This document shows, one piece after another, positions 4,645-13,999 of a stretch of 14,077 nt of DNA. Each line of letters starts with the position of its first letter. Position 1 is the stretch's first letter. Under the pieces are notes generated by a model. It had not been told where the DNA came from. It was given only the letters and a program-made list of their open reading frames with translations, and did no database searches. The DNA comes from DATHVR01 sp035461175 (GTDB taxonomy: Bacteria > Actinomycetota > Acidimicrobiia > Spongiisociales > ZC4RG35), in contig DATHVR010000044.1 of NCBI GenBank assembly GCA_035461175.1, positions 1 through 14,077 of the forward strand. The letters run 5' to 3'. The position numbers were made by a program, and so were the translations under genes.

Positions 4645-6044
4645 TCCTCGTCCCGCTTGCGGCCGCGCGGGCGCGAGCCCCGCATCCACGTGATCGAGTC
4701 GGCGGCCTCTGACATGCGTTCCAACTGCTCGTCGTCGAGGCGGAGCTGCCACAGGTTGGAACCGATCAGGACCGCCACTCCCGACCCGGTCACGACCACG
4801 CCGCCGATCAGCATCACCGCCCGGATTCCGTTGTTGAGCTCGCCGGGGAACACCCCGGCCAGGGCGGCGGCACCCACCCCGGCCAGGGCGAAGGAAATGA
4901 GCAGGGCAGTGCGCGAGAAGGTATAGACGGCGGCGAAGGTACGACCCCGGATCTCGTCGGCGACCGAGGCGTGCAAGTGGGTGAAACCGGTGACGTAGGC
5001 CACCCCGGTACCGACCCCGGCCACGAAGGCCCAGGCGGCGGCGGTGGCGACGACGCTGGAGAAGGCGGTCAGCCCGATTGCCACCCCGGCCGTCGCCAAC
5101 GAGAACCCGAAGACATTCTCCCGACGGGAGTCGACGGAGGAGATGACCGAGACTCCGATCATGCCCAAGCCCACCCCGACCCCGAGAGCGGTGACGAGAA
5201 TGCCGTAGCCGCTCTCCCCCGCCCGCAGCACCTGCTCGGAGAAGGGCTGGCCGAGCACGAACAGCGCCCCGCCTCCGAAGAGGCCGGCCGACATCCCCAG
5301 AATCAGACGTCGAACGGGACCGGCCCGGAAGGCATAGCGCATTCCCTCGACCATGTCGCGCCAGGCAGTCGACCTCTCCCGCTCGCCGCGCGCCCGCTGG
5401 ACGGCGATGGTGGGGGCCTGGATGGGGATGAACACGACGATCAGACCTGATACCAGGAAAGTGAGACAATCGAACACGAAAGCCGTTCCCACCGCCGAGC
5501 TGACCCGGCCCATCTCGGGAAGGAACCGGCTTCCCTCGGCCAGCAGGGCGAACAGGAGCGAACCGATCGGGGCGGTGCCGTACATGGCGGCCAGGTTGAG
5601 CCCGTTGACGGCGAGCAGGTGCTCCTTCTTGACCAGGGTCGGTACCACCGCCTCGCGGGCGGGCTGGCGCACCAGGGAGAACACCTCGATGACCATGATC
5701 AGGATGAACATCTGGGTGTAGCTGGTGACGAACAGCAGGCCCAACACCAGCACCGCCCGGCCGAAGTCGGATACGATCATCGTGGTCTTGCGGCTCCAGC
5801 GATCGGCGATCAGACCGCCCAGAAAACCGAAGAAGAGACCGGGGAGGATCCGGCCGACAAGGGGCACCAGGATGGCGATGGTGGCGGCCCGGCCGCCGCC
5901 GGCCAGGTTGGCGGCCAGGGCGAAGGTGGCGAACAAATTCACCCAGTCCCCGATGCTGGATATGGCCTGGGACCACCACAGCCGGGCGAATGGCCCGCGG
6001 CGGATCAGATCCCGCCCGCGCTGGGCGATAGAAACGTCGTCCAT
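4641..6044 (-). CDS. MFS transporter encoded upstream of tmk
   Basis: A 467-residue polytopic membrane protein of the major facilitator superfamily, most like the EntS/MFS_3-type exporters. Roughly 10-12 hydrophobic segments are visible, starting with WWSQAISSIGDWVNLFATFA (about 23-42). GGLIADRWSRKTTMIV (about 75-90) is the signature MFS loop between the second and third helices, and VRQPAREAVVPTLVKKEHL matches the conserved cytoplasmic loop of this group. The C-terminus is charged (RGSRPRGRKRDEE). It is divergent from topA and overlaps tmk by 4 nt, so it heads the operon MFS-tmk-holB-LURP. Its substrate cannot be read from the sequence. Position and order agree with the MFS half of the bifunctional MFS/dTMP kinases known from Streptomyces, which argues that it belongs with tmk rather than being a chance neighbour. 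Confidence 0.92.
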   Translation of the reverse strand: MDDVSIAQRGRDLIRRGPFARLWWSQAISSIGDWVNLFATFALAANLAGGGRAATIAILVPLVGRILPGLFFGFLGGLIADRWSRKTTMIVSDFGRAVLVLGLLFVTSYTQMFILIMVIEVFSLVRQPAREAVVPTLVKKEHLLAVNGLNLAAMYGTAPIGSLLFALLAEGSRFLPEMGRVSSAVGTAFVFDCLTFLVSGLIVVFIPIQAPTIAVQRARGERERSTAWRDMVEGMRYAFRAGPVRRLILGMSAGLFGGGALFVLGQPFSEQVLRAGESGYGILVTALGVGVGLGMIGVSVISSVDSRRENVFGFSLATAGVAIGLTAFSSVVATAAAWAFVAGVGTGVAYVTGFTHLHASVADEIRGRTFAAVYTFSRTALLISFALAGVGAAALAGVFPGELNNGIRAVMLIGGVVVTGSGVAVLIGSNLWQLRLDDEQLERMSEAADSITWMRGSRPRGRKRDEE

Positions 6045-6053
6045 AAGCGGTGA

Positions 6054-6059
6054 ACGCTA
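6054..6059 (-). promoter_or_regulatory. Possible -10 element of the MFS-tmk-holB operon
   Basis: TAGCGT on the minus strand fits TANNNT and ends 9 nt before ATG 6044, giving a predicted 5' leader of only a few nucleotides. No Shine-Dalgarno is present and no clear -35 element is seen. Confidence 0.35.
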
Positions 6060-6112
6060 ACCAGTCGACGGCGATTTGACGGGCGGGACTACTCCTCGGG
6101 ACGAGGCTGGGT

Positions 6113-6118
6113 TACTGT
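6113..6118 (+). promoter_or_regulatory. Possible -10 element of topA
   Basis: TACTGT fits TANNNT and ends 12 nt before ATG 6131. The predicted leader is about 5 nt, too short for a normal ribosome-binding site. The only consensus-like -35 candidate, TTGACG at 6076-6081, is 31 bp away and so unlikely to pair with it. Confidence 0.3.
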
Positions 6119-6130
6119 CACCGCCGAAGT

Positions 6131-8689
<2,559 letters not shown>

Positions 8690-8703
8690 GTCGAGCCAAA
8701 CCC

Positions 8704-8871
8704 TTTGTCCCCCACGCAGTGGAGGAAGGTCCCTGCCGCCGGAGCTTGCGGAGGCGGGAGGTAGGGGGCAGGCGGGCTAGTACTAAGGCGCACTCTGCCC
8801 GACCCTCCGGGGTCGCTCCCTACCCGCTTCGCGGGGGCCCCTTCCCCCTTCGCTTCGCTCAGGGGGACAAA
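8704..8871. repeat. Structured inverted-repeat element between topA and serine hydrolase
   Basis: The ends are perfect 10-bp inverted repeats, TTTGTCCCCC (8704-8713) and GGGGGACAAA (8862-8871). The interior is a diverged inverted duplication around a central TAGTACTA (8778-8785): GCGGGAGGTAGGG on the left answers CCCTACCCGC on the right. Nested hairpins include CCGCC/GGCGG (8736-8740 with 8753-8757), GACCC-TCCG-GGGTC (8801-8814), CCCGC-TTC-GCGGG (8823-8835) and CCCCCT/AGGGGG (8844-8849 with 8861-8866). It fills the whole space between two convergent genes and could act as a two-way terminator. It resembles a REP doublet or MITE-like element. No target-site duplication is seen, and no second copy occurs here. 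Confidence 0.75.
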
Positions 8872-9686
8872 GAATTGGAGAACCTCTCCAGGATCTCGTC
8901 GGAGAAGCGGGGCCAGAGTTCCAGGGCCCATTGGTCGAACTCCCGGTTGGTGATGGCCACCACCGCCAGCTCGGCCTCGGGGTCGAACCAGAAGAAGGTG
9001 CCGGCGCCTCCGAAATGGCCCACCGTGGTGGGCGAGTTCCCCGAACCGGTCCAGTGCGGTCGCTTGTCGGCCCGGATCTCGAAGGTGAGTCCCCACGGGT
9101 TGGGATCGAAAGAGCCCACGCCCGGGAGCACACCGGGCAGGCCGGGAAAGTGGGGACGAAGGGCATCGTCCATCGTTGTCGGCGAGACGAGGGTCGGCCG
9201 CATCACCTCCCGGGCGAAGCGGAGCAGGTCGGTCACGTCGGAGTACACGGCGTGGGCCGGCGAGCCCCGCAGCTCGGTGTTGGACATTCCCAGCGGCTCG
9301 CACACGCCCAGGGCCAGATACTCCTCGAAGGTCATGCCGGCCCGACGTTCGAGATGGTCGGCGAAAGCCTCGATCCCGGTGTTGGAGTAGATGCGGCGCC
9401 GGCCGGGGATGGCCAGCATTCGATCCGAGTCGAAGGCGAGTCCCGAGGTGTGGGCGAGGAGGTGCTCGATGGTCGATCCCTCGGGTCCGGCGGGCTCGTC
9501 GAGGCCGATCGTCTCCTCTTCCACGGCCACCAGAGCGGCCACGCCCACCAGCAGCTTCGAAACCGAGGCGATGCGCGTGCGCCAGGCAGGATCGCCTCCC
9601 ACTCCGAGGGTCTCCCCCGGACCGGTGACGCCCACGGCGGCCGTCGCCACGGGCCAATCCTCGATCAGTTGGCTCAGGTCCTCCAC
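8859..9686 (-). CDS. Beta-lactamase-fold serine hydrolase (class C / EstB type)
   Basis: A 275-residue member of the serine beta-lactamase / DD-peptidase / esterase superfamily (family S12-like). All three active-site motifs are present: S41-x-x-K44 in ASVSKLL, Y100-S-N102 in RRIYSNTG, and H224-F-G in GHFGGAG, which replaces KTG as in EstB-type enzymes. HLLAHTSGLAF (75-85) is the conserved motif of this group. There is no signal peptide, so it is probably cytoplasmic; an esterase or peptidase role is more likely than antibiotic resistance. The start is uncertain: GTG 9686 is the first usable start after the phosphatase gene, 26 nt downstream of that gene's stop, without a good Shine-Dalgarno. 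It is somewhat shorter than many family members. The last codons and the stop are supplied by the terminal repeat of the adjacent inverted-repeat element, so the original C-terminus may have differed. Confidence 0.88.
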   Translation of the reverse strand: MEDLSQLIEDWPVATAAVGVTGPGETLGVGGDPAWRTRIASVSKLLVGVAALVAVEEETIGLDEPAGPEGSTIEHLLAHTSGLAFDSDRMLAIPGRRRIYSNTGIEAFADHLERRAGMTFEEYLALGVCEPLGMSNTELRGSPAHAVYSDVTDLLRFAREVMRPTLVSPTTMDDALRPHFPGLPGVLPGVGSFDPNPWGLTFEIRADKRPHWTGSGNSPTTVGHFGGAGTFFWFDPEAELAVVAITNREFDQWALELWPRFSDEILERFSNSLSP

Positions 9687-9712
9687 GAGGTGAACATAAC
9701 CTGTTGCTCCGC

Positions 9713-10387
9713 CTAGGCCGTGACCATCTCGGCCGGCAGATGTGAGCGGTCGCTCAGCGAGCGAAGGCTCCAGGCGTGATGGCCGGCCGTGGGCAGCGAA
9801 ATCAGGCGCGACACCCCCGAATGGACGTGGGTGAAGCGGTCCCATTCCCACGGGGTGGGCTCGACCCCGAGCAGCTGGCCGATGATCAGGGCATTGGTTC
9901 CGCCGTGGGCAACCACCACCACCCGCCGGTCGTCGACGCCGTCCCAGAGATGGACCTCACCGGCACGACGGATGCCCCTCCCGGCAAAGGTGGACTCCAG
10001 GCCGCGGCGGATGCGCTGGTGGAAATCGCGGAAGCTCTCACCTCCGGGAGCCCCTTCCCACAGTTCTTCCACCGAGCGCTCGCCGGACTGGGCGAAGAAC
10101 TCCTCGATGTCGTCGGCGGGGCTTCCGTCCCATTCGGGAGGATTGCGGATCTCCCGCAACCAGTCCATCTCCTGGGGTTCCACCCCGCTCAACTCGGCGA
10201 TGGGCTCGGCCGTCTCCCAGGCCCGGACCATGGTCGAAACCCAGATCTCGTCCACGTTCCAACGCGAGACCCGCTCACCCACCATGCGCGCCTGGCGGCG
10301 GCCCCGCTCGGTCAGCGACGGGTCGGTCCAGGCGACACCGTCGACCACGTAGGCCGGTTCGGCATGACGGATCAGGGTGAGCCACAT
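9713..10387 (-). CDS. Histidine phosphatase family protein (phosphoglycerate mutase-like)
   Basis: A 224-residue histidine phosphatase of branch 1. The nucleophile is H8 in LTLIRHAEP, R55 lies in STMVRAWETAEPIAEL, E117 in GAPGGESFRDF is in the position of the general acid, and H161 in VVVVAHGGTNALIIGQ is the second catalytic histidine. These enzymes remove or transfer phosphate through a phosphohistidine; the substrate cannot be told from the sequence. The spacing suits a phosphatase rather than a glycolytic mutase. I chose ATG 10387 because RHAE then falls at the usual distance from the N-terminus; a TTG at 10399, in frame four codons earlier, is an alternative with GGGG upstream. The gene lies 24 nt after the potassium channel gene and 26 nt before the serine hydrolase, so the three probably form an operon. 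Confidence 0.9.
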   Translation of the reverse strand: MWLTLIRHAEPAYVVDGVAWTDPSLTERGRRQARMVGERVSRWNVDEIWVSTMVRAWETAEPIAELSGVEPQEMDWLREIRNPPEWDGSPADDIEEFFAQSGERSVEELWEGAPGGESFRDFHQRIRRGLESTFAGRGIRRAGEVHLWDGVDDRRVVVVAHGGTNALIIGQLLGVEPTPWEWDRFTHVHSGVSRLISLPTAGHHAWSLRSLSDRSHLPAEMVTA

Positions 10388-10411
10388 CTGGAGGCCCAAG
10401 TTACCCCGCCC

Positions 10412-11416
10412 TCACTCGTCCCCGTTCTCGATGCTGAGGAGACGGTCGCCCTGGCGGATCTCCTCCTGTCGGTCCAGGATCCGTCCCTGGCGGATAACCG
10501 CCACCGTTCCCTCCGGCGGACGCCTCCCGACCTGGTCCGGCGTCGTCTCCCGCTCCACGAGGTCGATTCCCTCACCGATCAGGAGCAGGTCTTCGATCAA
10601 GGCGGCCTGGTGGGGGTTGTCGAGGGCCAAACCGAGCAAGCGACCCGTCGCCTCATCGGAGGTGATCACCATCGACGCCCCACCCCGGCGCAGGATCTTG
10701 GTGTTCTCCTCCTCCCGCGCCGCCACCACGAGCTGGGCGCGGGGATTGAGGGACCGGATCGTGAGGGTGGCGAGAACGGCGGTGTCGTCACGATCGACGG
10801 CCACCACGACTCCCTTGGCCTTCTCGACCTCGGCTCGCCTCAAAACCGCTTCCCGGGTGCAGTTCCCGATCACCACGGTGTACCCCTCCCGGTTGGCCTC
10901 GTCGGCGGCCACCGCATCGAGTTCGACCACCACGACCCGGTCGCCCGACACGTTCCGGGACGCGAGCGAAGCGGCGGCACTGCGCCCCTTCGTGCCGTAG
11001 CCGCAGATGACGTAATGGTCCTTCACAGACTTCCTCCAACGGGTGACTCGAAACAGATAGCGGGTGCTCGCAGCCAGCACCTCGACGGTGGTGGAGACGA
11101 CCAGTACCAGAAAGGCCACTCGCAACGGGGTCACGATCCAGATCGTCACCCGGCGGGCGACGTCGGAGACCGGGACGATGTCGCCGTATCCCGTCGTGGT
11201 TCCCGACACGGTGGCGTAGTAGACGGCGTCGAGCAGCGATACCGCACCGTCGGCGGAATCGCGGTAGCCGTCCCGACCCATGTACACCACGGCGGCGATC
11301 AGCGCCAGCAGGGCTATCGCCCCGGCGAAGCGGTAGACGACGGTTCGGAACGGATGCCGTTCCTTGTCGGGAAAGCGAATGGACCGGTCCGAGATCAGTG
11401 ATTGGGAATCGTTCAT
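10412..11416 (-). CDS. Two-TM potassium channel with RCK (TrkA-N/TrkA-C) domain
   Basis: A 334-residue MthK-like channel. The first membrane helix is about residues 25-46 (FAGAIALLALIAAVVYMG). The pore helix and filter are SLLDAVYYATVSGTTTGYGD (60-79), and the second helix is about 89-116. The filter reads TTGYGD instead of the common TVGYGD; this change keeps the Gly-Tyr-Gly core and so potassium selectivity is likely. A cytoplasmic RCK domain starts at VKDHYVICGYGTKG (131-144) with the Rossmann GxGxxG pattern, and a TrkA-C-like domain follows from about residue 250 to the end. In the family, RCK domains gate the pore in response to ligands such as NAD(H), nucleotides or divalent cations; which applies here is unknown. 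It heads the operon with the histidine phosphatase and serine hydrolase and is divergent from the glycerate kinase gene. Confidence 0.93.
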   Translation of the reverse strand: MNDSQSLISDRSIRFPDKERHPFRTVVYRFAGAIALLALIAAVVYMGRDGYRDSADGAVSLLDAVYYATVSGTTTGYGDIVPVSDVARRVTIWIVTPLRVAFLVLVVSTTVEVLAASTRYLFRVTRWRKSVKDHYVICGYGTKGRSAAASLASRNVSGDRVVVVELDAVAADEANREGYTVVIGNCTREAVLRRAEVEKAKGVVVAVDRDDTAVLATLTIRSLNPRAQLVVAAREEENTKILRRGGASMVITSDEATGRLLGLALDNPHQAALIEDLLLIGEGIDLVERETTPDQVGRRPPEGTVAVIRQGRILDRQEEIRQGDRLLSIENGDE

Positions 11417-11428
11417 CGACGGCCCACG

Positions 11429-11434
11429 ATGTTA
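11429..11434 (-). promoter_or_regulatory. Possible -10 element of the potassium channel operon
   Basis: TAACAT on the minus strand fits TANNNT closely and ends 12 nt before ATG 11416. No Shine-Dalgarno lies between, so the leader would be about 5-6 nt. Confidence 0.4.
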
Positions 11435-11463
11435 GGTGGGGTGGAACCGCCAACCGGGACGCC

Positions 11464-11469
11464 TACGAT
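11464..11469 (+). promoter_or_regulatory. Possible -10 element of the glycerate kinase gene
   Basis: TACGAT fits TANNNT and ends 10 nt before ATG 11480. No Shine-Dalgarno is present before that ATG. The divergent channel -10 element lies 30 bp away, so the two promoters would be nearly back to back in a 63-bp intergenic region. Confidence 0.4.
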
Positions 11470-11479
11470 CCCCGCACTC

Positions 11480-12757
11480 ATGTCGGTCCCTCCCTCCCCC
11501 ACCTCCCGCCTGCGCCTGGCCGAAATGGCCGACCGGATCCACGCCGATCAGCCGAACCGGCTGGGGGAACTGCTCGATCTGATCCAATCCGCCCTCGACG
11601 CCGTCGAACCGGAGACGGCGACAGTGCGCGCCCTGGACGATCTCGACTTGGGATCCGGGGAAGTCACGGTGGTCGCCCTCGGCAAGGCCGCACCGGCAAT
11701 GGCCCGCGGGGCGGTGGCGGCCCTGGGCGAGAACGCCGTTCAGGTGGTGGTCGTCACCGACCACCACGAGACTCTGCCCGGGGGCGCCGAGGAGATGATC
11801 TCCTCTCATCCGGTCCCCGACGAGCGAAGCCTCGCCGCCGGACATCGCCTGCTCGAGGTGGTCGCCGCCGCCTCCCACCCCGTGCTGTTCCTCATCTCGG
11901 GAGGGGGATCGGCCCTGGTCGAGGTACCCGCCCCCGGACTGAATCTCTCCGACCTGATCGCCACCTACCAGGCGATGCTGCTTGCCAACGTAAGCATCGA
12001 GGAGGCCAACACCGTTCGCGCCCACCTCTCCCGGATCAAGGGGGGCCGGCTGGCGGCCGCCACCCGCAATCCCATGGCGACCATCCTGATCTCCGACGTG
12101 GGACCGAACCCCCATCTGGTCGCCTCCGGCCCCACCCTGCCCTGTCGTACCACTCCTTCCCGGGCTCTGGATGTCATCCGGCGCCACGGACTGGAAGTCC
12201 CGCCGGCGGTCGAGGCGGCGCTGAGCCGGGCCGAGCCCGTCCCACCCCTCGCCGACTCCCCGGTGTTGATCGCCGCCGATGGCGCCACCGCCGCCGCGGC
12301 AGCGGTGGGGGCGGGAAGAGCCCGGGGGCTGCCCGTCTCGCTTCACACCACCGCCCTGAAGGGCGAGGCCCGAACTGCCATGCGGCTGGCGCTGACCCAG
12401 GTCCCCGTCGGGGAAGTGGCGGTGCTGGCCGGTGAGACCACGGTCGAGGTCAGGGGCGATGGACGCGGGGGACGAAACCAGGAGGCTGCCCTGGCTGCGG
12501 TCGAGCATCTGGCCGGGTCGCCGTGGGCGGTCCTCACCTTCGGCACCGACGGAATCGACGGACCCACCGAGGCGGCCGGTGCCTACGTCGACGGATCCAC
12601 CCGCGCCCGCCTCAGATCAGCCGGCATCGACATCGAGGACGCCCTGGCCCGCAACGACTCCAACCCGGCCCTCGCCGCCGTCGACGCCCTCATCCGGACC
12701 GGGCCGACGGGAGCCAACGTCGCCGACCTCTGGATCATCGACCGCCGCCACCAATAG
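11480..12757 (+). CDS. Glycerate 2-kinase, MOFRL/GckA family
   Basis: A 425-residue glycerate kinase of the class II (GckA/TtuD, MOFRL) type, which phosphorylates D-glycerate to 2-phosphoglycerate in serine, glyoxylate or sugar-acid breakdown. The N-terminal domain shows VVALGKAAPAMARGAVAALG (about 64-83), SSHPVPDERSLAAGHRLLE, LFLISGGGSALVEVPAPGLN (about 135-154), EEANTVRAHLSRIKGGRLA and ILISDVG...VASGPTLP. The C-terminal MOFRL domain shows VLAGETTVEVRGDGRGGRNQ (about 315-334) and TFGTDGIDGPTEAAGAYVD. All are hallmark motifs. I chose ATG 11480 because of the -10-like element just upstream; ATG 11525 (MADRIHAD) is a possible later start, and an open frame to 11402 would overlap the divergent gene. 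It ends 8 nt from the stop of the convergent amidohydrolase, leaving no room for a separate terminator. Confidence 0.93.
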   Translation: MSVPPSPTSRLRLAEMADRIHADQPNRLGELLDLIQSALDAVEPETATVRALDDLDLGSGEVTVVALGKAAPAMARGAVAALGENAVQVVVVTDHHETLPGGAEEMISSHPVPDERSLAAGHRLLEVVAAASHPVLFLISGGGSALVEVPAPGLNLSDLIATYQAMLLANVSIEEANTVRAHLSRIKGGRLAAATRNPMATILISDVGPNPHLVASGPTLPCRTTPSRALDVIRRHGLEVPPAVEAALSRAEPVPPLADSPVLIAADGATAAAAAVGAGRARGLPVSLHTTALKGEARTAMRLALTQVPVGEVAVLAGETTVEVRGDGRGGRNQEAALAAVEHLAGSPWAVLTFGTDGIDGPTEAAGAYVDGSTRARLRSAGIDIEDALARNDSNPALAAVDALIRTGPTGANVADLWIIDRRHQ

Positions 12758-12765
12758 GGCTGCCG

Positions 12766-13965
12766 TCAATCCGCCCAGGCCACCCGCCACACCCGCCACA
12801 GCGAGCCGGGGTCGGAAAGGGGATCGCCGTGCACCAGGAAGAAGTCGGCCGGCCCACCCGCTTCGATCGTTCCGGCAGTCGACTCCCCCAGCAACTCGCC
12901 ACCCCTCCAGGTAGCCGCCGCCAGGGCATCGCCCGGCTCCAAGCCCGCCGTCACCAGCGAGTTCACCTCCCAGGCCAGTTGGTTGGCCCGCAACGAGCCG
13001 CCGCCGAAGTCCGTCCCGGTGGCGATGCGAACCCCGGCCCCGTGGGCGAGCCGGACGCTCTCCTCGGCCCGGTCGAGGCGGGTCCGGATCGCAGCCCGAC
13101 CTTCCTCACTCTCGAACCGGGGCAGCGACGTCGTCTGGCCGAACGTCAGCCACGAATGCATCACGGCGAGGGTGGACACCAGGAAGGTGCCGCGTTCGGC
13201 CATCTCCTCCACGACTCCTTCGTCGAGTTCGAAACCGTGCTCGATGGCGTCGACACCGCCCAGGACCCCCGCCCGGGCACCCGACAGGCGCCCGCTGTGG
13301 GCCGTCACCTTTATGCCCGCGGTGTGGGCGGCAGCGACCACCTCGGCGATCTCGTCCACGGTCCAGGGCGACTCGGTGGGATCGGGGCCGTCCAGGTAAA
13401 GCTTGATCAGGTCGACCCCGTCGTCGATCTGTCCGCGGGCATTGGCCAGCAGTTCTTCGCCGGTGTGCGCCTCGACGGTGTGGGCGGCGGGCGGGAGGGT
13501 CCCGGCGCGATCGAGCCAGGTACCTGCTACCCGCAGGTGGGGATAGCCGGGTTGGCCCCGCCACCGATCGCGAACCCCGATCGAGAGGGCCCGTCTCCCC
13601 CCGTCGATCGGATCATCGACATAGGGGGCACCGACGTCCCGCGCCCAGCGCACCCCCGCCCCGGTCAGCAGCCGCCCGTTGCGCTCGGCTACCTCCAGCA
13701 ACGCCTCGGGGGGATCGGAGATGCGGTCGATCCAGTGGGCCCCACCCGGCAGCGTGACGTGGCTGTGGCCATCCACCATCCCGGGCACGAAAGTCGCCCC
13801 CGAGGCATCGACGACCTCGGCGCCGGACCCCGGATCGGGTTCGTCACCGGAGGAACCGATCCATTCGATGCGTCCGTCCCGGACCAGGATGCTCACCCCG
13901 AGCCGGAGCCGAGCGGAGCGCCCGTCGGCGAGCGCTCCGTCGCGATAGAGGATGGTGGTGGCCAT
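12766..13965 (-). CDS. Metal-dependent amidohydrolase (imidazolonepropionase/prolidase-like)
   Basis: A 399-residue amidohydrolase-superfamily enzyme expected to cleave amide or ester bonds with a bound metal centre. The N-terminal beta-sandwich (VRDGRIEWIGSS, EVVDASGATFVPG) leads to the metal motif GHSH (H67, H69). K188 in DLIKLYLDG is where a carboxylated lysine sits in binuclear relatives. H223 in VTAHSG, H243 in DAIEHGFEL and D319 in IATGTDFGGGS complete the site. GDALAAATWRGGELLG and GTIEAGGPADFFLVHGDPL (about 366-384) are the usual C-terminal signatures. The closest general type is the Xaa-Pro dipeptidase / imidazolonepropionase-like group; the substrate is unknown. No signal peptide is seen. 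ATG 13965 is preferred over the open frame to 13998 because it begins the conserved domain and follows a -10-like element at 8 nt. It appears monocistronic and is convergent with the glycerate kinase. Confidence 0.9.
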   Translation of the reverse strand: MATTILYRDGALADGRSARLRLGVSILVRDGRIEWIGSSGDEPDPGSGAEVVDASGATFVPGMVDGHSHVTLPGGAHWIDRISDPPEALLEVAERNGRLLTGAGVRWARDVGAPYVDDPIDGGRRALSIGVRDRWRGQPGYPHLRVAGTWLDRAGTLPPAAHTVEAHTGEELLANARGQIDDGVDLIKLYLDGPDPTESPWTVDEIAEVVAAAHTAGIKVTAHSGRLSGARAGVLGGVDAIEHGFELDEGVVEEMAERGTFLVSTLAVMHSWLTFGQTTSLPRFESEEGRAAIRTRLDRAEESVRLAHGAGVRIATGTDFGGGSLRANQLAWEVNSLVTAGLEPGDALAAATWRGGELLGESTAGTIEAGGPADFFLVHGDPLSDPGSLWRVWRVAWAD

Positions 13966-13973
13966 GGACCTGG

Positions 13974-13979
13974 ACACTA
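13974..13979 (-). promoter_or_regulatory. Possible -10 element of the amidohydrolase gene
   Basis: TAGTGT on the minus strand fits TANNNT and ends 8 nt before ATG 13965, predicting a leader of 0-2 nt. Its -35 region would fall at the edge of the heptad repeat array that begins near 14000. Confidence 0.4.
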
Positions 13980-13999
13980 CCGGCCACGCCCCCGCCAAA

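Noticed and set aside
4054..5979. A continuous minus-strand open frame of about 640 codons that ends as Tmk and could be read as an MFS-Tmk fusion
   Set aside because: Only the last 196 residues are Tmk. The upstream part is Arg/Gly/Pro-rich shadow sequence over the MFS gene, whose real frame gives a normal membrane protein ending at 4641.
8859..9851. A longer serine hydrolase starting at 9851
   Set aside because: The extra 55 residues would overlap the histidine phosphatase gene and show no signal peptide or family similarity; the conserved region begins after GTG 9686.
9776..11401. Plus-strand open frame of 541 codons opposite the histidine phosphatase and potassium channel
   Set aside because: It is antisense to two genes with complete catalytic and filter motifs, and its own translation has no recognisable domain.
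10412..11416. TTGYGD filter of the potassium channel as evidence of changed ion selectivity
   Set aside because: The Gly-Tyr-Gly-Asp core is intact, and Thr for Val next to it is a plausible variant among prokaryotic channels, so it is weak as a separate finding.
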